The position numbers and the translations under genes were made by a program. This document shows, piece by piece, positions 32,301-41,830 of a stretch of 64,000 bases of DNA. The notes under the pieces were generated by a model. It made no database searches, had not been told where the DNA came from, and saw only the letters and a program-made list of their open reading frames with translations. The stretch is from NCBI GenBank assembly GCA_037178625.1, contig CM074128.1:2852001-2916000 (forward strand), in the 5' to 3' direction. The first letter of the stretch is position 1; each line of letters begins with the position of its first letter. Origin of the DNA: Skeletonema tropicum (lineage: Eukaryota > Bacillariophyta > Thalassiosirophyceae > Thalassiosirales > Thalassiosiraceae).

Positions 32301-34576
32301 TTAGCTATCGACGCTGAGGCAAAACTCAAGAATGATAAGCCCCACTGTGCAATCACCGGATTCAAAGCCTGAATTGGAGCATTGGTGGTTGGAGCAGGAG
32401 TGATTACCGACATCATCCAGTTCCAGATGTTCCCGCGCTCCGAGCGAAGTATGAATTTGCATCTCAGTAGGCGAGAGGCCAGAATGATGCCACATATCAC
32501 TCTATGCTCTGGATTACTGTTGCTACCTTCGGATGAAAGGTAATCTGTTGCGAATAGAAACTTTTGGCATAAAATGAGAAGTTCGGTTCCCGAATTTCCA
32601 ACGATTGGAACACTTGTCTCGCTGCCAGAGTCACGCCGTTGCTCATTGTCTTGAAGCAATGAGATTATCATTGCACAGTTCATGTCGAAGAGGTGGTATG
32701 AAATAATAGCGTCGTCAGAATTCCCTTCGAGTTGTTGAGTAGATATTGAAGCTGACATCGACGCCAGCAGAAGCAAGCGATCCATCACGGTGCCCTTAAT
32801 TTGGGATAGATTCGTCGTTTGCTTGGTCGATATGAGTAAAATAGTCCGACAAGCTGCACATGACGCTGCTAATAGAGAACCCATACATCCTTTCTCTTCA
32901 TCATTCACTGATCCTTTCTTGCCAATGGTAGAAGTTGCACTACTTCTTACGAACGAATCAGTGACCATTGATAGCAACGAGTTGACAACTTCTTGTTGCT
33001 TCTGTGGATCTATATTTGAATACAGATTCGAGATGACCCGACAGCAAGTCACTGCGTAAGACATATTGCACTCTCTTGTATCAGCTGCTCTGATTGCCAT
33101 CTCTTCATCAAAATGGAAAGATAGCAACCCGTCCACAAGAGCAAATTGTGAATCCCCGACCTTTGATGGTACTGTCATAGTCGACACCATCAGCATGTAG
33201 AAGAGTAATGAAATCAAAGATGATGACAATGAACCGTAAAGTAGCGACGAAGTTTGATGGGTTCCATTTCTATTGTGTTTTGCTGGTTTCCAACTTTCAA
33301 TCAACGGCTGTACTAGACCAAAGAATATCAGGGCCTGATCTGTCGTCAACGACTCAATGATAGACTCTACCAACGACTGGTATTCGGCATGGGAGTGTAG
33401 AGCAATCATCATAATGGTATCCAATGTGGTAAGACAGGTTAGTGAGTTCCCATTGTCCGATGTTGATGATGTTTGTGCTGCTTCGGTTTGGCGTTGCGCT
33501 TGAGTAAGAAGCGAATGTCGAACCTCATCCAAAAAACCTTTGGCGAGATGTTTCGAGCCATACAGTTCATCAGACAGAAGAGCCTGGATGATAACATTCC
33601 CAATGAACAGTACGAGATGATTGTTGTTGCTGATATTGTGGTCACTGATTGATACATCACCATCGACCTTCGGATCGAGGCCTAGTATGCTAGGGTCGGG
33701 AATAGTAGTTGTAGCAGAACCGAATGCTGAATTGCATTCTCTTCGCACAGACTTCATCGCCAGTCTTCCCTCCTCCTCGGAACGAACCAAGGTGAATAAA
33801 GATTTCAGTAATGATGGAAAATCGTGTTCGGATATAGATGACATGGATGAAATGCAGATTTGAAAGCACTCTTCCCTGGGATTGTTTGTATTATCGTCAT
33901 CTGCTCCATCATCTGACATCTTGGTGTCAATACCAGCATACCTTTCCTCATCCTCCCATGATGCACTTGCAAATAGATGTGATAGTGTTGATAACAATGG
34001 TACCAAAGTTGTTGCATCTATTTGAATCAACGACTGAAATGCTTCCAATAGTTCAGAAATGACTTCACTACTTTGAACCTGCAAGTGGCTATGCTGATTT
34101 TCGTTGGCCCTTTTTGTCAATGGAACCTTGCCTTCGTCCAGAGAAGTAGTAGCAGTAAATGATTTTCCGTCAACCATGGCAAGTGGTGTAAAATGGGGAA
34201 GAAACGCGAGGAGGAAGTGACGACATGCACTTGTCGATACTGATGTCAGCAGCTCTAATATAGAACTTCGTGCCAAAGATCTCATTGACTCTTTGTGTTG
34301 TCTTTGACCATCATCATTGCTGGAGTGATGATCATTTGTATCATCAATTGATAGCAATGGTGACTGGGAGACAGCTGATATCATACCATATCCTTCACGA
34401 ATTAATGCTTTGGCGTCTTCATTCCATTCCGAGTGTGGTTCATCATGTTGTAAGACAGTAGAAGCTGATGGTATTGATCTCGTGCTTTTATCATTCACGG
34501 TTTCATCCTCAATAGCCATTTGATAATTATCGTTCTGCTCTTCTTCTTGATGCATCAGAGAATGATCATTCCACAA
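29396..34576 (-). CDS. very large helical protein, FANCI-like
   Basis: One uninterrupted 1,726-residue frame, nearly all alpha-helical repeat sequence. The best family clue is the C-terminal region: LQPLIDKIASVC ... NFKNTKSIAELIFRIQ matches the FANCI pattern of an L.PL..I..V helix followed by a K.I..LIF.I helix. N-terminal HDFPSLLKSLFTLV resembles FANCI's helical solenoid. The acidic/aromatic tail SDDDSFGAIGDWAA and basic KKRRRSL precede the end. FANCI pairs with FANCD2 and is monoubiquitinated in interstrand-crosslink repair. It is longer than human FANCI (about 1,330). An additional in-phase-different stretch at 34577-34808 (MKESISELQSAIRR) may be the true N-terminus. Assignment is moderate. 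Confidence 0.5.
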   Translation of the reverse strand: MWNDHSLMHQEEEQNDNYQMAIEDETVNDKSTRSIPSASTVLQHDEPHSEWNEDAKALIREGYGMISAVSQSPLLSIDDTNDHHSSNDDGQRQHKESMRSLARSSILELLTSVSTSACRHFLLAFLPHFTPLAMVDGKSFTATTSLDEGKVPLTKRANENQHSHLQVQSSEVISELLEAFQSLIQIDATTLVPLLSTLSHLFASASWEDEERYAGIDTKMSDDGADDDNTNNPREECFQICISSMSSISEHDFPSLLKSLFTLVRSEEEGRLAMKSVRRECNSAFGSATTTIPDPSILGLDPKVDGDVSISDHNISNNNHLVLFIGNVIIQALLSDELYGSKHLAKGFLDEVRHSLLTQAQRQTEAAQTSSTSDNGNSLTCLTTLDTIMMIALHSHAEYQSLVESIIESLTTDQALIFFGLVQPLIESWKPAKHNRNGTHQTSSLLYGSLSSSLISLLFYMLMVSTMTVPSKVGDSQFALVDGLLSFHFDEEMAIRAADTRECNMSYAVTCCRVISNLYSNIDPQKQQEVVNSLLSMVTDSFVRSSATSTIGKKGSVNDEEKGCMGSLLAASCAACRTILLISTKQTTNLSQIKGTVMDRLLLLASMSASISTQQLEGNSDDAIISYHLFDMNCAMIISLLQDNEQRRDSGSETSVPIVGNSGTELLILCQKFLFATDYLSSEGSNSNPEHRVICGIILASRLLRCKFILRSERGNIWNWMMSVITPAPTTNAPIQALNPVIAQWGLSFLSFASASIAKNSFYPEMTEFVDANPVCGHSDVFNQVNKMLATAAVIQMENSLRIPQHHKSSHERSTFLAFSNVPQKKNASEANNMVISSPYFLYGKKCEDPDESKRSLSAIDQVADYIYHLVDRYLELGRIRSSGVISSKSSWNPRGWLLTKIQLPCCLSQPTMEVLGMKDNSLELEDEPNSYAHVDPESWKLLFSPDVSKAAIVRSLIEFLSCIVISISVSNAVLKHAHDHFSQEQVQLSEMGGNDSDDVLKRRKKKQKQIDALKKLLQFHVNKVMSMQRISRNIYQLLNALYLAACKQRLSGGPEKAPSTRSHDNFVDRRRIPLADIQSSITAVKSFLNSRMNKFDSSILWGCILDDVDDAFILETMMKAAGMDEQLLLKQQQIFHFRVQVLHNLQHYFTSNSNQKRIHGQALGNITPATFDDLSLLGISRVFQLLISLTPCLRNFTASTSEEGRLYLTAMYKILLAAFSFAARNKRVGPTMIDKSLIDVVPRRRRRKNIKLDSSNDRNLQLDILMQKCATTKNAVDNNVVPTVPNVNTAVVKLKEGLLQQLKTCDDASISCYVMDLISILVVSEDSTCGAMADITWKNIHTVYHISSSSVTHLPYMMFEIHHIISDVTENEHCDAERAAVVKDTFSRLLRFSNTLSKTKDLHAKAFYHNLLAHYSSLLIENVSQSQCLTEIFAALEGTIALSNQSKSLPGLNEKNFPAVFELLMHMTTVSFSLAKPYSSKKHCPLNADKQLGPYCEIMWPIEMFGKLLFLAQTRSFPRRVLFNVVKHSLLMIKLCEYQLQYCVDWRNSQKVSMVTTGSQDYAAVGMLQPLIDKIASVCTNDATSFCRTIRKELSASNFKNTKSIAELIFRIQGIEETLKSICQSQSLTLPQRTASSDAVTSNKRGIADDPAHDKKRRRSLFQQKSNNSRPSFSTSILEQLPTEASERPHMLKHFSESEDSGSSSNDSFAESDDDSFGAIGDWAA

Positions 34577-34808
34577 ACAATCTAATTTCCAAACTAGAGT
34601 GGCAACGGCATTGACTTAGTTCAGATGCTGCCTCCAGCTGCAACTCGTTTCTGGCGGCGACTTCGTTTGCATTGTTGTTGTTGTTTGTATTGCCTAATGC
34701 CCATTGGCTCTGATCTGCCTGCTGTGTCGCCGTCAGAAGCAGCAGGTGGGGCCGGGCACGCCGTATTGCAGATTGGAGCTCGCTGATTGACTCCTTCATC
34801 GTCAACAA

Positions 34809-35383
34809 TTAATCGTCAACAAGACAGCTATCTGCTCATGAGCCGAAATACAAATAATTTCAATCAAAATGGCCCAATGTACATACTTATGCGTCTACTT
34901 TTTGACTAATTCGCCACCAGTAACACAGAGTCGCCGCCCCAATCCAATCTCTGTGTCGATCGACATTACATATGGAGCGAGGCATCAGTGTGCTTTATGC
35001 ACCTGCTCTCAGCCTGCTCTCCCCATCTCTCTAGAGGCCTACCGGGAAAGGGGGCGCTTTTGGTACTCTCCTGTGGGCGTCGCCAACGTGGGCCCCACAA
35101 CTCTGGATAATCGGGTATAAATCAGCTAAACGTACCCTTATTACAATGACAAACATACCCTCATAATGACCCAAAATCCCCTTGATACCTCTCCCCACAC
35201 CAGACTATGTTCCGGGCACGCCCGCACGCCCGCTATCCCGGTAGGCCGACTTGCTGCTTGCTGAAAGTCGCAGTTCGCAGTCATACTTAGTCCGTCGATA
35301 ACCTCGCTGTTAGCACGAAGTACTACCACTACCACTGCCCAAGTGAATGGTTTGCAAATAGACTAATAATATACTAGAGAGAA
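34809..35383. other. intergenic region, nothing recognised
   Basis: 575 bp between divergent genes; likely promoters by position. The open frame at 34869-35120 lacks family features. Confidence 0.5.
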
Positions 35384-36671
35384 GTGATGATGGAAAGGAA
35401 CGGCGCTGGAAAGAGGCGGTCAAGGGCATTGGCGGCGTCTCATCAGGGCGAAAGCAGTAACACTTCTTTATCAGCCGGCAACGGCAGCAGCAGCGGTATT
35501 GACTCGTTCCTGCAACGATTAGATAACATTGATCTCAGTCACAGGAAGAAGGATAAGAGAACTTTGGCGTCGTCGTCTTCATTTGGTAGTCTTCAAAGAG
35601 ATGTAGAATCGAGAGGGGGGCAAATATCATCATCGTCTGCACAAATAATGACTAATGACCATGAAGACAATAAAAAATCCACAACAGTTGTTGCAGCAGC
35701 AACAACAACGTCATCATCATCATCAAAAACTCCATTAAAGAAACGAATCCTCATGACATTCCTGGCAATCATCATTCTCATTATAATACACTGATACCAA
35801 ACATTCTCCACCAGAAAAACGACTGTTTGGGGCACATCGCATTGAAAAATTCCTATTGTGGGTCAAAGAAAATCCTGGCAATGGTGCCGCTGCATTTGTT
35901 CTCGTATACGGAACGTGTGTCGTTACTATTACTTCCAGGAACTCCATTAACAGTTAGGAGGGGGGTATGTCTACAAAGTGACGTATGGGTTAGCGGGGGG
36001 AGTCACAATATCCACACTTTTAAGTCTGGCAGGATCACTGATTGGATCCTGCACATGCTTCATTTTGGGAAGGTACATTCATGAGAGATCGAGTGAGGAA
36101 GTGGGGAAGGAAATATCCACTCTTTGATTCGATTGATATAGCTGTATCGGATAATGGATTCAAAATCATGTGTCTGTTGTATCTGACACCTATACTGCCC
36201 TTGGGACCTGTGGCATACATGTGTGGGACGACGTCCATGCCTTTATTTAGCTTTGCTGCAGCCAAAATTGGAGCGGCGCCATTGACACTCTTGTATGCAT
36301 TCATTGGGGCTTCTACTGATACATTCTTTGGCTCTTCTAGTACAGAAGGTGGTGGTGATGGTAACGGTAGTGAAGGTGATACTGCGAAGGGTGCAATGCA
36401 CCAAAAGATGGGCATGGACGAGGAAACTCACAAAAAGATGGTACTGTTTGGTTTAGTACTGAGTATTTTGAGCATGAGTTTGGTTTCTCACGTGGTAAAG
36501 AAGGAGTTGTACAAGATATTCGATAAACAAAAGAAGGACAAACAAGATAAAGAAGATGATCCGTCGGGTTCGTTGACGAAAGGGCACGGATCACAGTTGG
36601 AATTGACAAGTCGTAATGAAACCTTGCAGAGAAGACAGAGAGGTCATGACCATGATGAAGAAAAGGTTTGA
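35384..36671 (+). CDS. VTT-domain (TVP38/TMEM64/TMEM41-like) membrane protein, frame-shifted
   Basis: The N-terminal ~120 residues are Ser/Lys-rich and cytosolic, followed by a hydrophobic helix (ILMTFLAIIILIII). The VTT (SNARE-associated Golgi) core is spread over several frames: NGAAAFVLVYGTCV, LLLLPGTPLTV, GGYVYKVTYGLAGG, SLIGSCTCFILGRY, MRDRVRKWGRKYP ... LLYLTPILPLGPVAYMCG, then a membrane segment and a charged C-terminus. The LLPGTPLT, GRY and LTPILP..PV motifs are typical of the family, which includes lipid scramblase-type ER/Golgi proteins. Frame changes near 35793, 35925, 35960 and 36075. Confidence 0.7.
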
Positions 36672-36820
36672 ATTCGAGGCAGTATCTCTTGCGCGACCCT
36701 CTCGAAGTGTATAACAGTGTAGAATATTTCATAGGCATTCGGATTCTCTCATTAAATTAGAATCTGACAACACTCTTGTATGAATTGCAAATGTGTCTCG
36801 GCTGTGTTGATCACCCTCTC

Positions 36821-37429
36821 TCACTGCTCCTTTAGCGAGTCCAGTACCTTTCTAGCTCGTTTGTATTCCTTTCTTTTATCATGATCATCGAGTTGATTCC
36901 ACTCTTCATCGTCTGGAGATGTTGCATCATTATCATCATTATCAGCTTGCACTGCATCTCCTTCCTTTTGTTGTTTCTTCTCCCATTCTTTATACCGCCT
37001 AGCCCTACGCTTTGCTTCTTCTTCGACACGAAGTCTTGTCTTTTCTCCTCCCTGACATACATAATCAACTAATGTTCCGAATGTAGACTTGCTAACTTTA
37101 TCAAAGTCATACATGTGCCTCAAAAGCCACGACTGTGTATTCTTGTTAAACTTCCAGTTCTTGGTTGTAGATTCACTGTTGCGATCGAGGCTCCATAAGG
37201 AAAGGTAGGAGGCAGCCTCTGCTGGGTCTTTTGTTTTTGTGTTTTTGTTGGATTTCTTTGATTCGTTCGCATTATCATCTGTAGCGGTTGTAGATGATGT
37301 CTCTGCATCACCTTCGGACGCTGCCAGCAGTTGCTTCTCGGCGTCTTCCTGCTTCTTTCTAGTTTGGCTCTCTACGACATGCTTGCTGATGCGCTTCTTG
37401 CGGTGTCTTTTGCTCTTGCCGGCTCCCAT
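36821..37429 (-). CDS. WKF-domain protein (C7orf50-like), nucleolar
   Basis: 202 residues, intact. Basic N-terminus (KSKRHRKKRISK). WKF domain at about residues 78-145: ASYLSLWSLDRN ... NWKFNKNTQSWLLRHMYD, then FGTLVDYVCQGGEKTRLRVEEEAKR. The WKFNK..Q.WLL.H.YD signature is specific to this family, found in animal C7orf50 and fungal homologues associated with nucleoli and ribosome biogenesis. Acidic linker and Lys-rich C-terminus. The start is separated by the palindromic element from the divergently transcribed eIF4A-III gene. Confidence 0.8.
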   Translation of the reverse strand: MGAGKSKRHRKKRISKHVVESQTRKKQEDAEKQLLAASEGDAETSSTTATDDNANESKKSNKNTKTKDPAEAASYLSLWSLDRNSESTTKNWKFNKNTQSWLLRHMYDFDKVSKSTFGTLVDYVCQGGEKTRLRVEEEAKRRARRYKEWEKKQQKEGDAVQADNDDNDATSPDDEEWNQLDDHDKRKEYKRARKVLDSLKEQ

Positions 37430-37526
37430 GGTTGCAAAGTTTTCTTTGACTCAAAATATTGGTGTTGTTGATTGATTGGAGACACCTACCGTCCGTCTTC
37501 GTCCGTGGAAAATCCTTCTTCTCCCC

Positions 37527-37716
37527 TTCATTCATTTTTTTCTCTTTTTAGTTCGTCACGGGTCAGGTCACGGGTTAGGTCACGGGTCCGGACCCGTGAC
37601 CTGACCCGTGACGAAATTCACGCGAAGATCAACGAGAGGTAGGTCACGGGTCAGGTCACGGGTCCGGACCCGTGACCTGACCCGTGACGAACTAAAAAGA
37701 GAAAAAAATGAATGAA
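37527..37716. repeat. 190-bp nested palindrome with 49-bp perfect arms
   Basis: The outer arms 37527-37575 and 37668-37716 are perfect reverse complements. Within it, 12-bp units of type GTCACGGGTCAG repeat in both orientations. A 26-bp perfect palindrome centred on TCCGGA lies at 37577-37602 and a 46-bp perfect palindrome at 37643-37688. Single-stranded DNA or RNA from here would fold into a very stable hairpin. It lies in the promoter interval between the WKF gene and eIF4A-III, about 90 bp before the eIF4A-III ATG. No target duplication seen. Confidence 0.9.
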
Positions 37717-37805
37717 AACGATCAAACCGTGAGATTGAATCAAACAAAAGGGATACTTCTAGTAGTACCTAAGTGCCAAGAACTATTGGAAACAACAAAA
37801 CAACC

Positions 37806-39131
37806 ATGCCAAAGGATAGAAAATCCCACAAGAGACGCCATAGAGACCGGGACGCCCCTTACGAGAAGGATGGTGGCGGCGGTGGTTCCTCCTCTCGTCA
37901 TCACAACAAGCACAGACGCCGGCATGATAACAATCAAGATGAATTCGGTCGAAAATCTCGCAGTGGTGGCAACAACGAATCAAATGATGACACAACTCCA
38001 TGCCCAACATTCGACTCCATGGCTCTCAAACCCGCCCTTCTCCGAGGGGTATACGCCTATGGGTTCGAGAAACCCTCGGCAATTCAACAGCGAGCCATCC
38101 GACCCATTGTACGAGGGAGAGATGTCATCGCTCAAAGTCAATCTGGTACAGGCAAGACGGCTGTCTTCTCCATTTCGGCATTACAACTGTTAGATGATCG
38201 GGTGAAGGATCCGCAAGTGTTGATTCTGAGTCCGACGCGAGAGCTGGCCGAGCAAACAACTCAAGTGGTGTCCTCTCTTGGAGATTTTATGAACGCAAAG
38301 TGTCATGGTTGTATTGGTGGGAGAAGTCTGGGTGATGACCGCAAGGCGTTGGAACAGGGAGTGCAGATTATATCCGGTACGCCTGGGAGAGTTTATGATT
38401 TAATCAAACGGGGGCATTTGATGCCCAAGTCGTTGAAAGCGTTTATTATTGATGAAGCAGATGAGATGTTGAAGATGGGTTTCAAAGAGCAGATTTATGA
38501 TATTTATAGAAATCTACCTCCGCAAGCTCAGGTGGTCCTTGTGAGTGCGACGCTTCCTGTGGATGTATTGGATATGACACGCAAATTCATGAATGATCCT
38601 GTTCGAATTCTGGTGAAGCGTGATGAATTGAGTTTGGAGGGAATCAAACAATTCTATGTGAATGTAGAGAAGGAGGAATGGAAGTTTGATACGTTGTGTG
38701 ACTTGTACGATTCCTTGACAGTCACGCAGGCAGTAATTTTCTGCAACACAAAAGCAAAAGGTGGACTGGCTTGCGACCAAGATGAGAGAGTCAAACTTTA
38801 CCGTATCTGCAATGCATGGGGATATGACACAAGAAGATCGTGACAAAGTTATGGAAGAGTTTCGGTCTGGATCGAGTCGCGTATTAATTGCCACTGATTT
38901 GTGGGGTAGGGGTATTGACGTACAGCAGGTTAGTCTTGTGATTTGCTACGATCTGCCTACCGATCGAGAGTTGTACTATTCATAGAATTGGAAGAAGTGG
39001 GAGGTTTGGAAGGAAGGGTGTGGCGATCAACTTTGTCACTGAAGAAGATGTGCGCACGTTGAGAGGTATTGAACATTTTTACAGAACCCGCTATCGAGGA
39101 GATGCCAGCTAATGTCAGTGATTTAATGTAA
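37806..39131 (+). CDS. eIF4A3: eIF4A-III-like DEAD-box RNA helicase (exon junction complex), frame-shifted
   Basis: All helicase motifs are present in order: [12 protein letters not shown] (Q), SQSGTGKT (I), PTRELAEQ (Ia), TPGR (Ib), DEAD (II), SAT (III), then [18 protein letters not shown] (V) and HRIGRSGR (VI), ending [11 protein letters not shown]. The final motif and overall identity fit eIF4A-III rather than eIF4A-I. The N-terminal extension is basic and Gly-rich. The start at 37806 is the second in-frame ATG and gives [11 protein letters not shown]. The frame shifts near 38760 (one extra base before GTGGACTGG), near 38975 and near 39080. A loss of function would probably be lethal if this is the only copy, so sequence error is more likely than decay. 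Confidence 0.85.
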
Positions 39132-39403
39132 TGAGTATAGTAAGGTAGCACCCAATTGTTTGATGTTGCAACAAGTACTTAGTGTTTCACTCGCCTCGCC
39201 GCTCCAAGTCACAGTAAATGGGACGCTATGTGTAGCTAATTGGGACCCTTCTCATTTGTCACGCGCCCAGATCGACGAGAACTCCGTTGATCTTGACTTG
39301 ATTGATGATAATACAATTCATCAACAGAGGCAGTCACCTCATAAATCGATTGATTGAAACTACCTACTTCTAATCCAACTGAACACGTACGAAACAGCAA
39401 ATA

Positions 39404-41790
39404 ATGCTATCAGTCAAAAAACTTCCTCCTTTGATTCTCCGCGGATGTTATCATCAAGTACCTGCATCCTCCGAGGCACTTTCTAGATTAATCTCGGCAA
39501 GACAATGCCGCAGAAACAGTAGCAGCATCAGTAGAACTCCTTCACAACCCCGCTTCTTTGCAGCTGCAGCTAAGAGAAACACAACATACTTCAACAAACC
39601 ACAGCCTTATTTGATTGGCTCACGTCGTTTCTCTACGCATCCTATTTGTGACCCTATCAATTCCAACATTGCTAAAGATTTATCACCTGAAGAGTATGAC
39701 CAAGCATACAAATTTATCTACAACCAGCATGCACATCCTCATGGACCATGGCTCAAATTCCTTCACAATGCTCATAAGGTTCTTCATGGTACAAAAAATC
39801 CTCGGATTTTGGTGCTTGCTAGTGGTCCAGGAGAACCTTCTGCCACTCTTGCAGCTAACTTTCCAGATGCAGAGGTGACTTCTGTCCACTCTACGATGAA
39901 ATGCATTGACTGGGCCAGTCATCGCTTTAAAACACTCGGGTTAAGCAATATTTTCACCAGCTTTGTTCCTGATATTGAGGACCTCAGCGCATTCAAAGCT
40001 TCAAGCTTTGACCTGGTTGTAACTAGTTATGGTCTGGCTAACGTATCCAATCCTGAAGCTGCTCTGAATGAGATCCACCGTGTGTTGGCTCCTGGTGGAA
40101 CATACTTGGCTGCAGTCTGGGAGCAAGCTCCTGCTGATGTTGCTTGTGACATCATATTAAGGCATTCTTGCGTTGGTCCTAACCCATTCCATACTCTTGA
40201 TGGTAAAGATGTTGTGGGAAACTTTCATTGCCCAGTTCGCACGAAGCATCCAACGGCTCTTGGCAAGCCTCATCATCTCGAATCTTTGATTGAAGATGCC
40301 AACGTGTCAGGTAAGATGAACTCTGCTTGATTTCTTTCTACTTTTTTCAAGTACATGCATTTATCATTATGTTCACATTCACCTATGTATTCCAGTAATG
40401 GAGGTGTCTAATGATGAGTATCCTCTGAAGCTAGGCAAGACGAAAGAGTTTGCCTTCAAAGCACTTACTTTGCCTATACGTGGTGAGCTCACTGAATTGC
40501 AGCAATCAAACCACTTCCACTGTGACGATGCGTCTGAAGCCTTTGAAGATATTTTGAAAGAAGGCTTCATGGTCAAGATCCATGAAGATGGAGAGCTTGA
40601 AGTCCCTTACAATCAGTACAAGTTTGTAGTCGCACGTCGAGAATTTGAGGACAGTGACACAGTAGGAAAACCATTGAAGGCAAGAAAGAACAAAAGCATG
40701 GCTTTGAGCAAGATTCAAGCTCAGCTCAAGCCAACAGATGTTAGGCAGGATCCAGTTATATTCGACGTATGGAACAGAATGAAGCCTGCAGCATCAGGCA
40801 AAATCTACAAGACGTTGAAAAAACAGCTCGATGGATATAGGCGCTTTAAGGAGGTGAAAGTTCTCGATGCAGCACCGAGCCCATACACCAACACATCCGT
40901 CACACTTGCAGCTGATTACCCAAATACAACAGTTGTAGCGATCAGCAAATCACTTAACGTAGTCGAAGAAGTCAGAGAGCTAGCTTTGGACCGTGGCCTT
41001 CACAATGTTGAAGCTAAACACCTTGATCCCATGAACATGGCGAGTGTTCCCGACAAATCGTTTGACATCATTGTGTGCAGCTTTGGCTTGACATTCCTCA
41101 GCTCTCCCGAAGACACGCTTGCACAATTTAGAAGAGCCCTCAAGCCCGGAGGAACATTGATTATTTCAGTGTGGGAAGATTTTGCACTTCGTCAATTATC
41201 TGACTCGATAATTGCCCAGATGCATGCCTCTGGCGAACTTGAGGACTTCTCTGTCACCGGTAGTCTACCGAACGTTCTTGACCAGCTGTTACCATATGCC
41301 AAGCCACGTGCACTTGAGAATATGATTACGAAGCATGGCTTTGATGTGAATCACGTCGACCACGAAACAGCTAGGATCATTCTCTCCGAGCCCAGCTGCA
41401 AGTCGGACTATGGTGAGAACATTGCCACCCTGGCGATACGTCCTTTCCTAAAGGAACTAGAAAAGAATGGAGAAAACAAAAATGCTTTCAAGGAAGCAAA
41501 GCGGGCATTTGAGTCTGTTCTGAGAGACCCTTCTCTTGTGACTCGAGATAAGTGTGGAAACTTAGTGGTGAGTGCAAATACATTGCTGTGGCTGATATCT
41601 ACTTTTTATCATCGTGCTCTGATCTCACCCTGATCTTCATTCGTCTCAGACAACTCTGCCAAGTAGATACAAGATCATCACAGCAATTAGGCCGCACGAA
41701 GATGCAGATGGTTTCCTCGACAGTAGCGGTAACACCAAGACGTCGGACAACTCGAGAGTTCGTATCAAGTTCGATGATATCCCGAAATAA
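39404..41790 (+). CDS. protein with two class I SAM methyltransferase domains
   Basis: Exons 39404-40310, 40396-41567 and 41650-41790; introns of 85 and 82 bp (GTAAGATG...TTCCAG and GTGAGTG...TCTCAG); 739 residues with no frame break. Domain 1 (residues ~100-290): ILVLASGPGEPSATLAANFP, SFDLVVTSYGLANVSNPEAAL and HRVLAPGGTYLA. Domain 2 (~480-650): VLDAAPSPYTNTSVTLAADYP, SFDIIVCSFGLTFLS and RRALKPGGTLIISVWE. Both keep the acidic/Gly-rich SAM loop and PGG motif, indicating an internal duplication. The N-terminus is Arg/Ser-rich (RRNSSSISRTPSQPRFF) and could be organelle-targeting. Substrate unknown. Confidence 0.75.
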
Positions 41791-41830
41791 ATAGGAGTGC
41801 TAATGTAGCTAAAAATGTACTTCCTGTGGC

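Noticed and set aside
34577..34808. Separate small gene upstream of the FANCI-like gene
   Set aside because: More likely the frame-shifted N-terminus of the same gene; start not certain.
37806..39131. Programmed ribosomal frameshifting in eIF4A-III
   Set aside because: Three unrelated sites, no slippery heptamer or conserved pseudoknot seen, and many other genes show the same pattern.
39160..39357. 65-residue plus-strand open frame downstream of eIF4A-III
   Set aside because: No motifs and no splice link; most likely 3'-flank chance.
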